From a bacterium UBP1_UBA4783 (lineage in GTDB: Bacteria; Krumholzibacteriota; Krumholzibacteriia; Krumholzibacteriales; Krumholzibacteriaceae), in the NCBI GenBank assembly GCA_002403075.1, contig DHHB01000082.1:42662-106661 (forward strand): DNA of 64,000 nt. Direction: 5' to 3'. The position numbers and the translations under genes are program-made. The notes under the pieces are model-generated. The model saw only the letters and a program-made list of their open reading frames with translations, did no database searches and was not told where the DNA came from. Below are positions 52,201-59,864 of the stretch, piece after piece; the stretch's first letter is position 1, and each line of letters opens with the position of its first letter.

Positions 52201-53120
52201 CGGCGGCAGCGTTCGAGCCGGTCGGCGGGAGGATCGCCGCCGGCCGCCGGAGGCTCGGTGTCCAGGTATTCGCGCAGCGCGGACGTCCCCTCGTCGACGC
52301 GTTCCGCGCGGACGAGCGCTTCGCCCGCGAGGAGCCTGCCGTTCGGGAGGGAGGGAAGAACGCCCTCGATCGCCGCGAGTATCCGGTCGACCGGGGCGGC
52401 CGGCCGTTCCATGCACTGGAAAAAGCGCGCCTCGGCCTTGTCCGGATGTCCGAGGCGAAGCGACGCGAGTCCGAGGGAGAACTTGACCGCGGCGCTTCCC
52501 GGCAGCTCGGCGTCGAGCCGGACGAGCGCCTCTCCGATGGGGCGCTCATCGCCGGAGAGGGTCTCGAATGCCGCGCACAGCATCTCCGCGGATTTCTCGT
52601 ACTGCTTCGTTTCGCGATAGAGGATCCCGAGGAGAAGGGCGTTCTCGCCGTAGAGCGCGGACTGTTCCTGACCCTCGTCGGCGAGATTGCGCGCCCGCGT
52701 TTCGCACCGTTTCACGAGCTCGCTCGAAAAGGATTCGGGCGCCGTGTTCACGAGATCGGCGATCGCCTCGAGGTCGCGGCTTCGCAGATGCGCGTCCACG
52801 AGAAAGGCGCCGATAAGCGTGCTCTTCGAGTGGGCGAACGCGCTCCGCGCGTAATCCATGATGTCGTCGCGCCGGGAGCCGTGGCGCCGGTGCGCGTTCT
52901 TGAGGAGGTTCGCCGCCTGCGGATAGTCCGAGAGGTCGAGGGAGGCCTGAATCGCCTCCATCGCGAGATCGTAGTCGCCCGGCCATTTTTCGAGCGCCTC
53001 GAGCGCGTGCTGGCGCGCCTTGGCGAGGTCGCCCCGCTCGCGGTCCTGCACTATCCTTTTCTGTGCCTTCTCCTGCGTGAGAAAGATGGATCCCGAAACC
53101 ACTTCGCTGATCTTCGCCAT
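49257..53120 (-). CDS. Large TPR-repeat protein
   Basis: The 1287-residue product is helical throughout and consists of divergent TPR-like units, with Ala/Leu/Asp-rich repeats such as LLLGRSLAVLGREREAV and FLGEILWLEGRRAEAL. There is no signal peptide or membrane segment. ATG 53120 is preceded by GGAG; an in-frame extension to 53174 was not used. It opens the minus-strand operon that continues with the coiled-coil TPR protein, FHA protein, phosphoesterase and PEGA kinase, and would act as a scaffold. An upstream promoter could not be fixed with confidence in the 210-nt gap to queD. Confidence 0.85.
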   Translation of the reverse strand: MAKISEVVSGSIFLTQEKAQKRIVQDRERGDLAKARQHALEALEKWPGDYDLAMEAIQASLDLSDYPQAANLLKNAHRRHGSRRDDIMDYARSAFAHSKSTLIGAFLVDAHLRSRDLEAIADLVNTAPESFSSELVKRCETRARNLADEGQEQSALYGENALLLGILYRETKQYEKSAEMLCAAFETLSGDERPIGEALVRLDAELPGSAAVKFSLGLASLRLGHPDKAEARFFQCMERPAAPVDRILAAIEGVLPSLPNGRLLAGEALVRAERVDEGTSALREYLDTEPPAAGGDPPADRLERCRRTVSRLTILPADLFSLGGVAFAYAEAAASLGRMKDAVGALEESLERDPARAEAIVAWLERIESTAPSAPGETLLARLYAKGGRVDDAVRAARLAADADATAIPGIVEAVSALVAPPRERDPKLVMLLAELRARLGDRESAEEALGLLRRTGGLPEDELLRLAGEIMNRCGVTLPGVVAAVDIALRSGNIGEALPHVAAFCRENREDHESLAAELRDLAADDDGRWRLVADLLDAMAADEELSQPLRIVRATGHLYRGEIERAVFEFDQLMMFDEGLRRSLIDIYGRAAARLGGSAMLHLALYHLHLDMESFVEAARHLGRTLELDPGQIRDIMQRFDKLVERDPGNAAIWDAMLSTALSMRRAGLAKEILKRALASLPPQAAAGLHLHGARIASAEGAFEEALRCLEAALGADRPDARGIESELRAIVERDPREPRSHLLLGRSLAVLGREREAVDSFRRCLDLSTDHSGPVKRTLELILPLAVEPWRIAAFLGEILWLEGRRAEALRLFASAESGSVESLADLSASLERARSTSPGDADLGLLHARILARQERYAETAALLASLLQRDAGAGPAVKDVLQGIVADSPSQIDANAMLARMHLDAGDPARSREALSRLLADETGDPAALAAVVEPFLAAHGEDGGFLLRYGALMARAGEDEKALARLRASLERDASLAGEIVAVLDRRPWPDGLAAAKSLLAADCLVAAGRFDEAFAAIGAVADPGAALVDDIVPRLAALAGRAPRREHFSLGAQRLAAAGRIDEAERFIERGRNVLGGPDSLDLAIELAEILRGEGRSERASRIFDEALAAAPDRAAVYERIERSYLAWGDRAIASLSSRAAEPGKSADGVELLVELLLERGRGAEALEAITNAAPPRTERAMLLGRVYLAMDRPFLACAALAGAAGDDAISPGAKRAALYLEGTARERAGDSGRAAAIFAAAAALDGTDDSRERATRNYAAFLAESCGEPAYTIEKTESI

Positions 53121-53205
53121 AACGACTCCGGCTTGGGTTGAGGTTACGCCCGAGCTCTGCGAATAACGTACCATTCGGCCGGCGCGCCCCGAGCTTCTTT
53201 AATCG

Positions 53206-53234
53206 TTGAAATTTCGGGGGGTTAGATGTAAAGT
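53206..53234 (+). promoter_or_regulatory. Promoter of the queuosine operon
   Basis: TTGAAA (53206-53211), a 17-nt spacer and TAAAGT (53229-53234) lie about 100 nt before the queD ATG. The leader was checked for a preQ1 riboswitch; none was recognised. Confidence 0.55.
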
Positions 53235-53332
53235 ATTCTCGCAGGGGCGGCGTAAGCCCATGATGCCGTTGCAATTTGCGACGACCGGGCACCCGTGCCG
53301 CCATGCCGCGGCGGCGCTTCGGAGGGCGAACC

Positions 53333-53713
53333 ATGGCGGGACGATACCTGATCGCGACCGAGATATCCTTCTCCGCCTCGCACGCGCTCCGCGCGTATCG
53401 GGGTGACTGTGCCCGTGTGCACGGGCACAACTGGATCGTGCGCGTCTGCTACGAGTTCGACCGGCTCGACGACGAGGGGCTCACGGTCGACTATCGCGAG
53501 CTGCGTTCAGCGCTCGAGCGCGTGATCCTGCCGCGGTTCGACCATCGCCACCTGAACGAGGTCGCTCCCTTCGACCTGGTCAATCCGACCTCCGAGAACA
53601 TCGCGGCGGAGATCTACAGGCTGTGCCGCTCGGAGATCCCGCTCGCCGGCGCGCTCCGCGAAGTCGAGCTGTGGGAATCCCCGACGGACATGGTGCGCTA
53701 CCGTGAGGACTGA
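53333..53713 (+). CDS. queD: 6-carboxytetrahydropterin synthase
   Basis: The 126-residue protein has the zinc-binding His of FSASHAL and the C-x3-H-x-H motif CARVHGH of the QueD/PTPS family, plus the RHLNE block (FDHRHLNEV) and PTSENIAAEI. It converts dihydroneopterin triphosphate to 6-carboxytetrahydropterin, the second step to 7-deazaguanine. ATG 53333 follows GGAGG; the upstream in-frame start at 53276 is not supported. Its last codons overlap the start of queC. Confidence 0.93.
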   Translation: MAGRYLIATEISFSASHALRAYRGDCARVHGHNWIVRVCYEFDRLDDEGLTVDYRELRSALERVILPRFDHRHLNEVAPFDLVNPTSENIAAEIYRLCRSEIPLAGALREVELWESPTDMVRYRED

Positions 53714-54404
53714 CCGCTCATCCGCCGGCGACGCGCTCGTTCTCCTGTCGGGAGGGCTCGATTCCACCGTGGCGCTCGCCATGGCCGCCTCGCGCGGACC
53801 GCGTCCCGTCGCCGCCCTCTTCGTCGATTACGGCCAGCACGCCGCCCGCCGCGAGGCGTCGGCGGCGAGGCGGATCGCCTCGCGGTACGGCTGCGCCTTT
53901 CTGCGCGTGGCGCTCCCCTGGATCGCCCGGGAGTCGAGCTCGCGCCTCGTCGCGGGGAAGGGCGCGCCCCCGTCATGGCGGCGCTCCCGGCTCGGAGACC
54001 CCGCCCCGCGCGATGTTTGGGTGGAGAACCGCAACGGCATTCTCATCGCCGTCGCCGCGCTGTTCGCCGCGGAACGGGGCTGCGGCACGGTGATCGCCGG
54101 GTTCAACAGGGAAGAGGCGCGCGCGTTCCCCGACAACTCGGAGGCGTTTCTGCGCCGAACGAACGGCGCGCTCGAGCTGGGGCTCCGCGCGCGGGTGCGC
54201 GCGGCGAGCCCGACGATCCGTCTCACGAAGCGCGAGATCGCGCTCGCGGGGATCGAGCTCGGCGTGCCGTGGCGCCTTATCTGGAGCTGCTATCGCGGCG
54301 GGCGGTCGATGTGCGGATCGTGCGAATCCTGTCTTCGTCTGCGTCGCGCCGTGCGGGGCACCGCCGCCGCGCGGCTCGTGAGATTCGGAAAGGAGCCGGC
54401 ATGA
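53703..54404 (+). CDS. queC: 7-cyano-7-deazaguanine (preQ0) synthase
   Basis: The 233-residue product has the PP-loop motif LLSGGLDSTVAL (about 13-24), VDYGQHA and, at the C-terminus, the four zinc Cys (CYRGGRSMCGSCESC). It makes preQ0 from 7-carboxy-7-deazaguanine with ATP and ammonia. Start is GTG 53703, overlapping queD by 11 nt. Its TGA overlaps the ATG of the DUF366 gene (ATGA). Confidence 0.95.
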   Translation: MRTDRSSAGDALVLLSGGLDSTVALAMAASRGPRPVAALFVDYGQHAARREASAARRIASRYGCAFLRVALPWIARESSSRLVAGKGAPPSWRRSRLGDPAPRDVWVENRNGILIAVAALFAAERGCGTVIAGFNREEARAFPDNSEAFLRRTNGALELGLRARVRAASPTIRLTKREIALAGIELGVPWRLIWSCYRGGRSMCGSCESCLRLRRAVRGTAAARLVRFGKEPA

Positions 54405-54982
54405 CTTCCGGGTTCCGGCGGATCGTCGAAACGGCGTTTCTGCCCCTGCCGCTCGACTACACGGGGGCCGAGCTTCGCAGCCATTTCGTGCGCGAGCGCG
54501 GCCGGATCGAATGGGACGGCGTCGTCGCCTTCGTGGGAGCCTGCGCCGTCCGGGGCGAGAGGCTCGTCGATCTCGAGGACGCGGAGGGGGGCAGCGAGAT
54601 CGTCGCCGAACGGATGCTCCATTTCATCGGCGAGCATTTTCAATGCGGCCTGCGCGAGGCGAACGCGAGGCTCCGCCTGTTCGTCTCGATCGCCCGGGAG
54701 GCGCTCGAGGACAGGGCGTCCGCCGCGCGCGTCGATCGCCGCGGCGACGACCTCTTCGTCGGCGAGCGGAAGCTGAGCGTGGCGATCTGCACCGCGACCC
54801 CCGTCTCCGCGGTTTTCCATTTCGGCGTGAACGTCGATCCGCTCGGTGCTCCCGTGCCCGCGATCGGTCTCGTCGAGCTCGGCGTCGACGCGGCAGCCTT
54901 CGCGCGGGAGGTGCTCGATCGCTACGCGGCCGAATGCGAAGCGATCGAGCGGGCGCTTCGAAAGGTGAGGGCCGTTCCGTGA
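54401..54982 (+). CDS. DUF366 family protein in the queuosine operon
   Basis: The 193-residue product matches the DUF366 (COG2029) pattern best known from archaea: YTGAELRSHFVRERG near the start, VDLEDAEGG, MLHFIGEHF, RRGDDLFVGERKLSVAICT, HFGVNVDPLGAPVPAIGL and a C-terminal ERALRKVR. The family has no established reaction. Here it is coupled by 4-nt overlaps to both queC and queE, which argues for a role in 7-deazaguanine or queuosine metabolism. An insertion into the operon by chance is the alternative. An AAAGGAG Shine-Dalgarno lies before ATG 54401. Confidence 0.85.
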   Translation: MTSGFRRIVETAFLPLPLDYTGAELRSHFVRERGRIEWDGVVAFVGACAVRGERLVDLEDAEGGSEIVAERMLHFIGEHFQCGLREANARLRLFVSIAREALEDRASAARVDRRGDDLFVGERKLSVAICTATPVSAVFHFGVNVDPLGAPVPAIGLVELGVDAAAFAREVLDRYAAECEAIERALRKVRAVP

Positions 54983-55722
54983 CCGGCGGCGAGGAAGGAT
55001 ACGTCTCCGAAGTCTTCCGGTCGATACAGGGAGAAGGCCCGTACGTCGGCGTGCTGCAGGCCTTCGTGCGCTTCGCGGGATGCTCGGCGCGGTGCCGCTA
55101 CTGCGACACGGAGGAGGCCCGGGAGCGGACGCGCGAATGCGCGCTCCGCGCGCTCGGCGAGCCGAGACGAGTTCCGAATCCGGTGTCCGCCGACGAGATA
55201 TCGTCTTTCGTCCGCGCCCTCGCGAACGTTCCCGGATTTCATTCGGTGAGCCTCACGGGAGGCGAGCCGCTCGATCAGCCGGAGTTCGCGACCGCGCTCG
55301 TCGCGCGGTTCCGGGCGGCGGGGATCCCCGTGTACCTCGAGACCGCCGGCCTCTCCGTCGAGGGCGCGCGGGCGGTCGCGGGCGGCCTCGACTTCGTCTC
55401 CCTCGATATCAAGCTCCCGTCGCTCTGTCCGGGGGTCTCGCTCGACGCCTACCGGAGCGTGCTTCCCCTCTTCGAGGGGGCGCGGCTCTTCTGCAAGATC
55501 GTCGTCGCCGAGGGGTTCGTCATGGACGAGCTCGCGGCGGCGGCGCGGATCGTCTCGGCGTACGACCGTGCCACGACGGTCGTCGTGCAGCCCGCGACTC
55601 CCGCGGCGGGCCGCGGCGCCGTGACGGGGGAGCGGCTTCTCGAGTGCCACGCCCTCGCCTCGACGTATCTCGACGACGTGCGCGTGATTCCTCAGTGTCA
55701 CGGGTGTTTGGGATTGCGATAG
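54979..55722 (+). CDS. queE: 7-carboxy-7-deazaguanine synthase (radical SAM)
   Basis: The 247-residue radical SAM enzyme has the family-specific start SEVFRSIQGEGPYVGVLQAFVR and the cluster motif C-x3-C-x2-C (CSARCRYC), then LTGGEPLDQPE and a DIKLPS block. It rearranges 6-carboxytetrahydropterin to 7-carboxy-7-deazaguanine, the substrate of QueC. It starts at GTG 54979, overlapping the DUF366 stop by 4 nt. No folE-like or queF gene is in the window, so whether the operon ends in preQ0 or queuosine is open. Confidence 0.94.
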   Translation: MTGGEEGYVSEVFRSIQGEGPYVGVLQAFVRFAGCSARCRYCDTEEARERTRECALRALGEPRRVPNPVSADEISSFVRALANVPGFHSVSLTGGEPLDQPEFATALVARFRAAGIPVYLETAGLSVEGARAVAGGLDFVSLDIKLPSLCPGVSLDAYRSVLPLFEGARLFCKIVVAEGFVMDELAAAARIVSAYDRATTVVVQPATPAAGRGAVTGERLLECHALASTYLDDVRVIPQCHGCLGLR

Positions 55723-56137
55723 AAAATAAAAAATGCTGCGAGACAGTACGATGCAGGGTCGGGTTCGTGAAGGCGGCGACCATCTCGCAGCGCATCCCGG
55801 AAAAGCAAGGCCCATACCAAACGGCGATCCCCGGCGAGTGCGATGGCTCTCAACGCGATGAGGCTCAACGCGTTTCCGGCGCGCGTCTTTTTTCGTTCGA
55901 CGCGGATCGATTCCCATAATTTCCCATCGTTCCCCGGGGGCGTATGGTCGGCGAGGATTCGTTTAGCGCTTTTGCATGGCCGCCGTGCGCGGCTGCACGT
56001 CGGAGACGGCCCGCGACGGCCGCCCCGCGGCGGGGTTCTTCGAAAAGAGGCGCATCTGCCGCTCGCAGCGCGCGATCGAGGGTTCTGAGAGCTTCCGCCG
56101 GCCGATCCGCGGCGGGGCCTTCGGCCCAGAAAAAAAC
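55723..56137. other. 415-nt gap between queE and the HU gene
   Basis: No supported gene was found. GCTGCGAGA (55735-55743) and TCTCGCAGC (55783-55791) form a perfect 9-bp inverted repeat with a 39-nt loop; on the minus strand it is followed by ATTTTTTATTTT, so it could end a minus-strand transcript. CTCAACGCG occurs twice (55849, 55865). The region was checked for tmRNA, RNase P RNA and SRP RNA core motifs without success. Open frames here have biased, low-similarity translations. Confidence 0.4.
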
Positions 56138-56179
56138 TTGACAAGCATCTTGCCCTAAATTAAAAACTATTATATAGTT
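56138..56179 (+). promoter_or_regulatory. Promoter of the HU gene with adjacent palindrome
   Basis: A perfect TTGACA (56138-56143), a 17-nt spacer and TAAAAA (56161-56166) form the promoter. Immediately at and after the -10 box lies AACTAT-TAT-ATAGTT (56165-56179), a perfect 6-3-6 palindrome that could be an operator for the HU gene. Confidence 0.6.
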
Positions 56180-56243
56180 GCACAAGAAAACACCGCGCAC
56201 TGGAGGGACTCACAACCCTGAATTATTTCAAGGAGGGTGCCAG

Positions 56244-56522
56244 ATGACGAAGGCGGAGATCGTTGAGAACATTTCCAGCAAAACAGGGTTGACGAAGAAA
56301 GAGGTCGCCGAGGCGGTCGACAAGTTTCTCGATTGCATCGCGAAGGGTCTCGCCGAGGGAAAGCACTATGAAATCCGAGGCTTCGGCACGTTCAAGGTAA
56401 AGGCCCGCAAGTCCCGGATGGCGAGAAATCCGAGAACCGGCGACGCGGTGCCCGTTCCCGACCGCAAGGTGCCCGTTTTCAAGGTGTCGCGGGAGCTCAA
56501 GGAGCTCGTCGCTCAGTCCTGA
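56244..56522 (+). CDS. HU-family DNA-binding protein
   Basis: The 92-residue protein matches HU/IHF: MTKAEIVENISSKTGLTKKE start, EIRGFGTFKVKARKSRMARNPRTG arm region and VPVFKVSRELKE end. The beta-arm Pro of RNPRTG is present. It bends and compacts DNA as a dimer. ATG 56244 follows AAGGAGG; an earlier in-frame start at 56178 adds a segment without similarity. HU and IHF cannot be separated on this sequence alone. Confidence 0.95.
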   Translation: MTKAEIVENISSKTGLTKKEVAEAVDKFLDCIAKGLAEGKHYEIRGFGTFKVKARKSRMARNPRTGDAVPVPDRKVPVFKVSRELKELVAQS

Positions 56523-56556
56523 CGCTCGGTTCGCGCATATCCACAACCGGTTATCG

Positions 56557-56599
56557 ATCCGCCGTCCCGCGGGCTCCGTCGAGGAGCGGCGGATTTTTT
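56557..56599 (+). terminator. Intrinsic terminator after the HU gene
   Basis: ATCCGCCG (56557-56564) pairs perfectly with CGGCGGAT (56587-56594), and a smaller CTCC/GGAG stem can form inside. Six T residues (56594-56599) follow. Confidence 0.8.
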
Positions 56600-56627
56600 C
56601 GCGGCCCTTCCATCGCCGCGCACGACT

Positions 56628-57665
56628 ATGGATGAACGGATCATCGATCTGAGAAGCGACACGGTCACGCGCCCCTCCTCGGGGATGCGCGAGGCGATCT
56701 CGCGGGCCGAGGTGGGGGACGACGTCCTCGGCGACGACCCCACGGTCAAGCGGCTCGAGGAGCGCATGGCGCGTCTCCTGGAAAAGGACGCGGCCGTGTA
56801 CGTGCCGAGCGGCACGATGGCGAACACGCTCGCGCTCCTCTCGCAAACGAGCCCCGGCGACGAGGTCATACTCGACCGCCGCTGCCATATATTCAATTAC
56901 GAGGTCGCCGGCGCCTCCGCCGTCGGCGGACTGCAGCTCTATCCGATGGACGGTCCGGCGGGCCTCCTGCCGCTCGCCGACCTCCCCTCGGCGGTGAGAC
57001 CGGCCAACATCCATCATCCCCGCACGGCCCTCGTCGCGGTCGAGAACACGCACAACCGCGCGGGCGGGCGGATCTATCCGATCGACGAGCTCGAGGCGGT
57101 CTCCCGGTTCGCGCGCGAGCGGCGGCTGCGCGTCCACATGGACGGCGCGCGTCTCGCGAACGCCTCGGTGAAGACCGGCATACCGTTCGAACGCTACGGC
57201 GCGCTCGCCGATTCGATATCGATGTGTTTCTCGAAAGGGCTCGGCGCGCCGGTCGGTTCGATCCTCGTTTCGGACGCGGCGACGATCGACCGGGCCCGCG
57301 TCTGGCGCAAGCGCCTCGGCGGCGGCATGCGGCAGGCGGGGATTCTCGCGGCCGCATGTCTCTACGCCCTCGATCACAACGTCGCGCGTCTCGCCGAGGA
57401 TCACGAGCGGGCCGCGCGCATCGGCCGGATGATCGAGGCGTCGCACCGCTTCCGCCTCACGTTTCCGGTCGAAACGAACATCGTCATATTCGAGGCCGTC
57501 GAGGGTGCGCCGGATGCGGCGGCCGTCGACGCCGCGCTTCGCCGGGAAGGGATCCTCGCGCTCCCGTTCGGCGGCCGCTACACCCGAATGGTGACCCATC
57601 TCGACATACACGACGAGGACATGGAACGGCTCGACCGCGTGCTGCCGCGCGTTCTCGCCGGCTGA
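56628..57665 (+). CDS. ltaE: Low-specificity L-threonine aldolase
   Basis: The 345-residue PLP enzyme starts with the family signature IDLRSDTVTRPSSGMREA and has GDDVLGDDPTV, VENTHNRAGG, HMDGARLANA and the Schiff-base Lys in FSKGLGAPVGS. It splits L-threonine or allo-threonine into glycine and acetaldehyde. ATG 56628 is the only start consistent with the family N-terminus. The rsmI gene follows 35 nt later and may be cotranscribed. Confidence 0.94.
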   Translation: MDERIIDLRSDTVTRPSSGMREAISRAEVGDDVLGDDPTVKRLEERMARLLEKDAAVYVPSGTMANTLALLSQTSPGDEVILDRRCHIFNYEVAGASAVGGLQLYPMDGPAGLLPLADLPSAVRPANIHHPRTALVAVENTHNRAGGRIYPIDELEAVSRFARERRLRVHMDGARLANASVKTGIPFERYGALADSISMCFSKGLGAPVGSILVSDAATIDRARVWRKRLGGGMRQAGILAAACLYALDHNVARLAEDHERAARIGRMIEASHRFRLTFPVETNIVIFEAVEGAPDAAAVDAALRREGILALPFGGRYTRMVTHLDIHDEDMERLDRVLPRVLAG

Positions 57666-57700
57666 CTTCCGGGGCCCGCCCGCGGGAAAGACCGCCGCGT

Positions 57701-58420
57701 ATGAGAATCCATCAATTCTATCTCGTGAGCACGCCGATCGGAAACCTCGGCGACCTTCCGGCGCGAGCCGTCGAGATCCTGGGGTCGGTCGACGCGATCC
57801 TCGCCGAGGATACGCGCACGGCGCGCGTGCTGCTCGACCGGTACGGGATCGCGACGCCGATGCGGCCGTACCACGATCACAACAAGGAGCGAGTGACGCC
57901 GCTCATCCTGCGCGAGCTCGCCGAGGGAAAGCGGTTCGCGCTCGTCGCGGACGCGGGAACGCCGCTCATCTCCGATCCGGGGTACTACATCGTGCGAAAG
58001 CTCATCGAGGAGCGGATCGAGATCACCTGCATACCCGGACCGAGCGCCGTGACGGCGGCCCTCGTCCTCTCGGGTCTGCCGCCCGACCGGTTCACCTTCT
58101 TCGGCTACATGCCGCGAAAGCCGGGCGAACGGGCCCGCGCGATCGGGGAGGCGGCGGATAATCCCTACACCTCGATCTTCTTCGAGAGCCCGCACCGGCT
58201 GCTCTCGACGCTCGACGCCCTCGCCGACGGGCTCGGCGAGCGCGAGGTCGTCGTCGCGCGCGAGCTCACGAAGCTGCACGAGGAGGTCGCCCGCGGCACG
58301 GCGGCCGGCCTGCGCGAGCGATTCGGCTCGTCCCCCGTGCGCGGCGAGATCGTCATCCTCGTCCGCGGAGCGGGAAGGCGGCGCAAGACGGCGGACGGAA
58401 ACGCGGGCGCGGGCGGTTGA
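57701..58420 (+). CDS. rsmI: 16S rRNA (cytidine-1402-2'-O)-methyltransferase
   Basis: The 239-residue product shows the tetrapyrrole-methylase fold of RsmI: LVSTPIGNLGD (about 8-18), LAEDTR, YHDHNKERVTP, LVADAGTPLISDPG and CIPGPSAVTAAL. It methylates the ribose of C1402 in 16S rRNA. ATG 57701 lies at the family start. A promoter for the next gene overlaps its last codons. Confidence 0.95.
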   Translation: MRIHQFYLVSTPIGNLGDLPARAVEILGSVDAILAEDTRTARVLLDRYGIATPMRPYHDHNKERVTPLILRELAEGKRFALVADAGTPLISDPGYYIVRKLIEERIEITCIPGPSAVTAALVLSGLPPDRFTFFGYMPRKPGERARAIGEAADNPYTSIFFESPHRLLSTLDALADGLGEREVVVARELTKLHEEVARGTAAGLRERFGSSPVRGEIVILVRGAGRRRKTADGNAGAGG

Positions 58421-58446
58421 CAGCCGCCCCGGCGGCGGCGCATACT
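58417..58446 (+). promoter_or_regulatory. Promoter of the CDP-alcohol phosphatidyltransferase gene
   Basis: A perfect TTGACA (58417-58422), an 18-nt spacer and CATACT (58441-58446) lie across the rsmI stop codon and 35 nt before the next start. Confidence 0.55.
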
Positions 58447-58481
58447 GCCGCGACGGCGCGGCGGGAAAGGCGCGGGAGGTC

Positions 58482-59132
58482 ATGGCGGACAAGGCTACCG
58501 TGAAAAACGCGATGCGGAGACTGCTCGATCCGCTTGCGGCGGCGCTCGAGCGCGCGGGGGCGACGCCGTTCGCCGTCACCGTCGCGGGGCTTCTCGTGAG
58601 CCTCGCGGGCGCCGTCTTCGTCGCCCGCGGCCGCATGAGGACGGGAGCCGTCGTGCTTCTCGCCGGAGGCCTCTGCGACGTTCTCGACGGCTCCCTCGCC
58701 CGCCGAATGGGGAGGGAGAGCGCGTTCGGCGCCTTCATCGATTCGACGATAGACCGCGTCACGGAGATCGCGTTCTTCGGGGCGCTCGTCGTTCACTTCG
58801 CCGGAGCGGGCGCGGGGCCGCTCTTCCGTATCGAAGCGCTCGCCTCGGGCGGGACGACGCCGGATCCCCGGATCGCTCTTCTCCTCGCCGCTCTCGCCGG
58901 GTCGTTCCTCACGAGCTATACGCGGGCGCGGGCCGAGGGGCTCGGCCTCGAATGCCGAATCGGCCTCATCGAGCGGCCGGAGCGCGTCGGCATCCTCGCC
59001 GCAGGGCTTCTCGCGGGAGGAGTCGTGCTCGACGCGGCGATCCTCGCGCTCGCCGTTCTCACCGCGGCGACCTCCGTGCAGCGGATCGCCCACGTTCGCC
59101 GGCTGACGGCCGGGCGGGGGCTTCCCCGATGA
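58482..59132 (+). CDS. CDP-alcohol phosphatidyltransferase
   Basis: The 216-residue membrane enzyme has the full CDP-OH signature D-x2-D-G-x2-A-R-x8-G-x3-D-x3-D (DVLDGSLARRMG ... GAFIDSTID, about residues 66-91) and five to six membrane segments. It joins a CDP-activated lipid to an alcohol such as glycerol phosphate or inositol; the acceptor is not identifiable. It resembles the PgsA/archaetidylinositol-synthase side of the family rather than PssA. tmk follows 38 nt later. Confidence 0.88.
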   Translation: MADKATVKNAMRRLLDPLAAALERAGATPFAVTVAGLLVSLAGAVFVARGRMRTGAVVLLAGGLCDVLDGSLARRMGRESAFGAFIDSTIDRVTEIAFFGALVVHFAGAGAGPLFRIEALASGGTTPDPRIALLLAALAGSFLTSYTRARAEGLGLECRIGLIERPERVGILAAGLLAGGVVLDAAILALAVLTAATSVQRIAHVRRLTAGRGLPR

Positions 59133-59170
59133 GGCGCGGCGCGCAGGAGAGCGGCGCCCGGAGGATCACT

Positions 59171-59821
59171 ATGAAACCACGTCTCGTCACGTTCGAGGGG
59201 ATCGAGGGCTGCGGAAAGTCCGCGGTCTCCCGCGAGGCGCTCCTCGCTCTCGAGCGCGCCGGCGTGAACGCCGTCCTCGTGCGCGAACCGGGCGGCACGG
59301 CGGTCTCCGAGAGGATACGGGAGCTGCTCCTCGATCCGGAACGGCGGGAGATAGCGCCGCTCACGGAGCTCATGCTGTACCTCTCCGCGCGCTCCCAGCT
59401 CGTCTCCGAGGTCATCCGGCCGGCGCTCGCCGACGGGCGGACCGTTCTCTGCGACCGGTACATCGACGCCTCGGTCGCGTATCAGGGGTTCGCCCGCGGG
59501 CTCGGGGAGCGGTTCGTCGAGCGGCTGAACCGGGTGGCGGCGGAGGGCGCCGTCCCCGATAGAACGTTCCTCCTCGACGTGCCGGTTGTGGAAGGGCTCG
59601 CCCGCGGACCGCTCCGGCGCGAACGCGACGGCGTAGCCCGCAGGGACCGCCTCGAGCGGGAGGACCTCGCGTTTCACGAACGGGTGCGCGAGGGGTACCT
59701 GCGGCTCGCCCGCCGCAACCGCTCCCGCGTCGTCGTCGTCGTCGCATCGAGGCCGCTCGAGGACGTCGTTTCCGCCGTTCTCGGGAACCTCGAACGCCTC
59801 TTCTCCGTATCACTTATATAG
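59171..59821 (+). CDS. tmk: Thymidylate kinase
   Basis: The 216-residue product begins RLVTFEGIEGCGKSAVS, with a P-loop GIEGCGKS, and carries VREPGGTAVSERIRELLL and the DRY block CDRYIDASVAYQG. It phosphorylates dTMP to dTDP. ATG 59171 follows GGAGG, and the in-frame start at 58952 was rejected. The lid region (RRERDGVARRDR) has basic residues as in type II thymidylate kinases. Confidence 0.95.
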   Translation: MKPRLVTFEGIEGCGKSAVSREALLALERAGVNAVLVREPGGTAVSERIRELLLDPERREIAPLTELMLYLSARSQLVSEVIRPALADGRTVLCDRYIDASVAYQGFARGLGERFVERLNRVAAEGAVPDRTFLLDVPVVEGLARGPLRRERDGVARRDRLEREDLAFHERVREGYLRLARRNRSRVVVVVASRPLEDVVSAVLGNLERLFSVSLI

Positions 59822-59836
59822 CGGCCGGATAAGATT

Positions 59837-59864
59837 TTGTTTCCCCCCGGCGGAATGTTATATT
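59837..59864 (+). promoter_or_regulatory. Extended -10 promoter of the CtpA-like gene
   Basis: TTGTTT (59837-59842), a 16-nt spacer and TATATT (59859-59864) with an upstream TG one base before the -10 box (59856-59857). Transcription would begin about 115 nt before the GTG at 59986. Confidence 0.55.

Noticed and set aside
49959..53141. Plus-strand open frame of about 1060 codons opposite the large TPR gene
   Set aside because: Antisense shadow of the repeat protein; no start context and no family features.
53235..53332. preQ1 riboswitch in the queD leader
   Set aside because: The conserved preQ1-I core and the A-rich tail that forms its pseudoknot are not present.
55723..56137. tmRNA, RNase P RNA or SRP RNA in the gap
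   Set aside because: None of the conserved core motifs of these RNAs was found on either strand.
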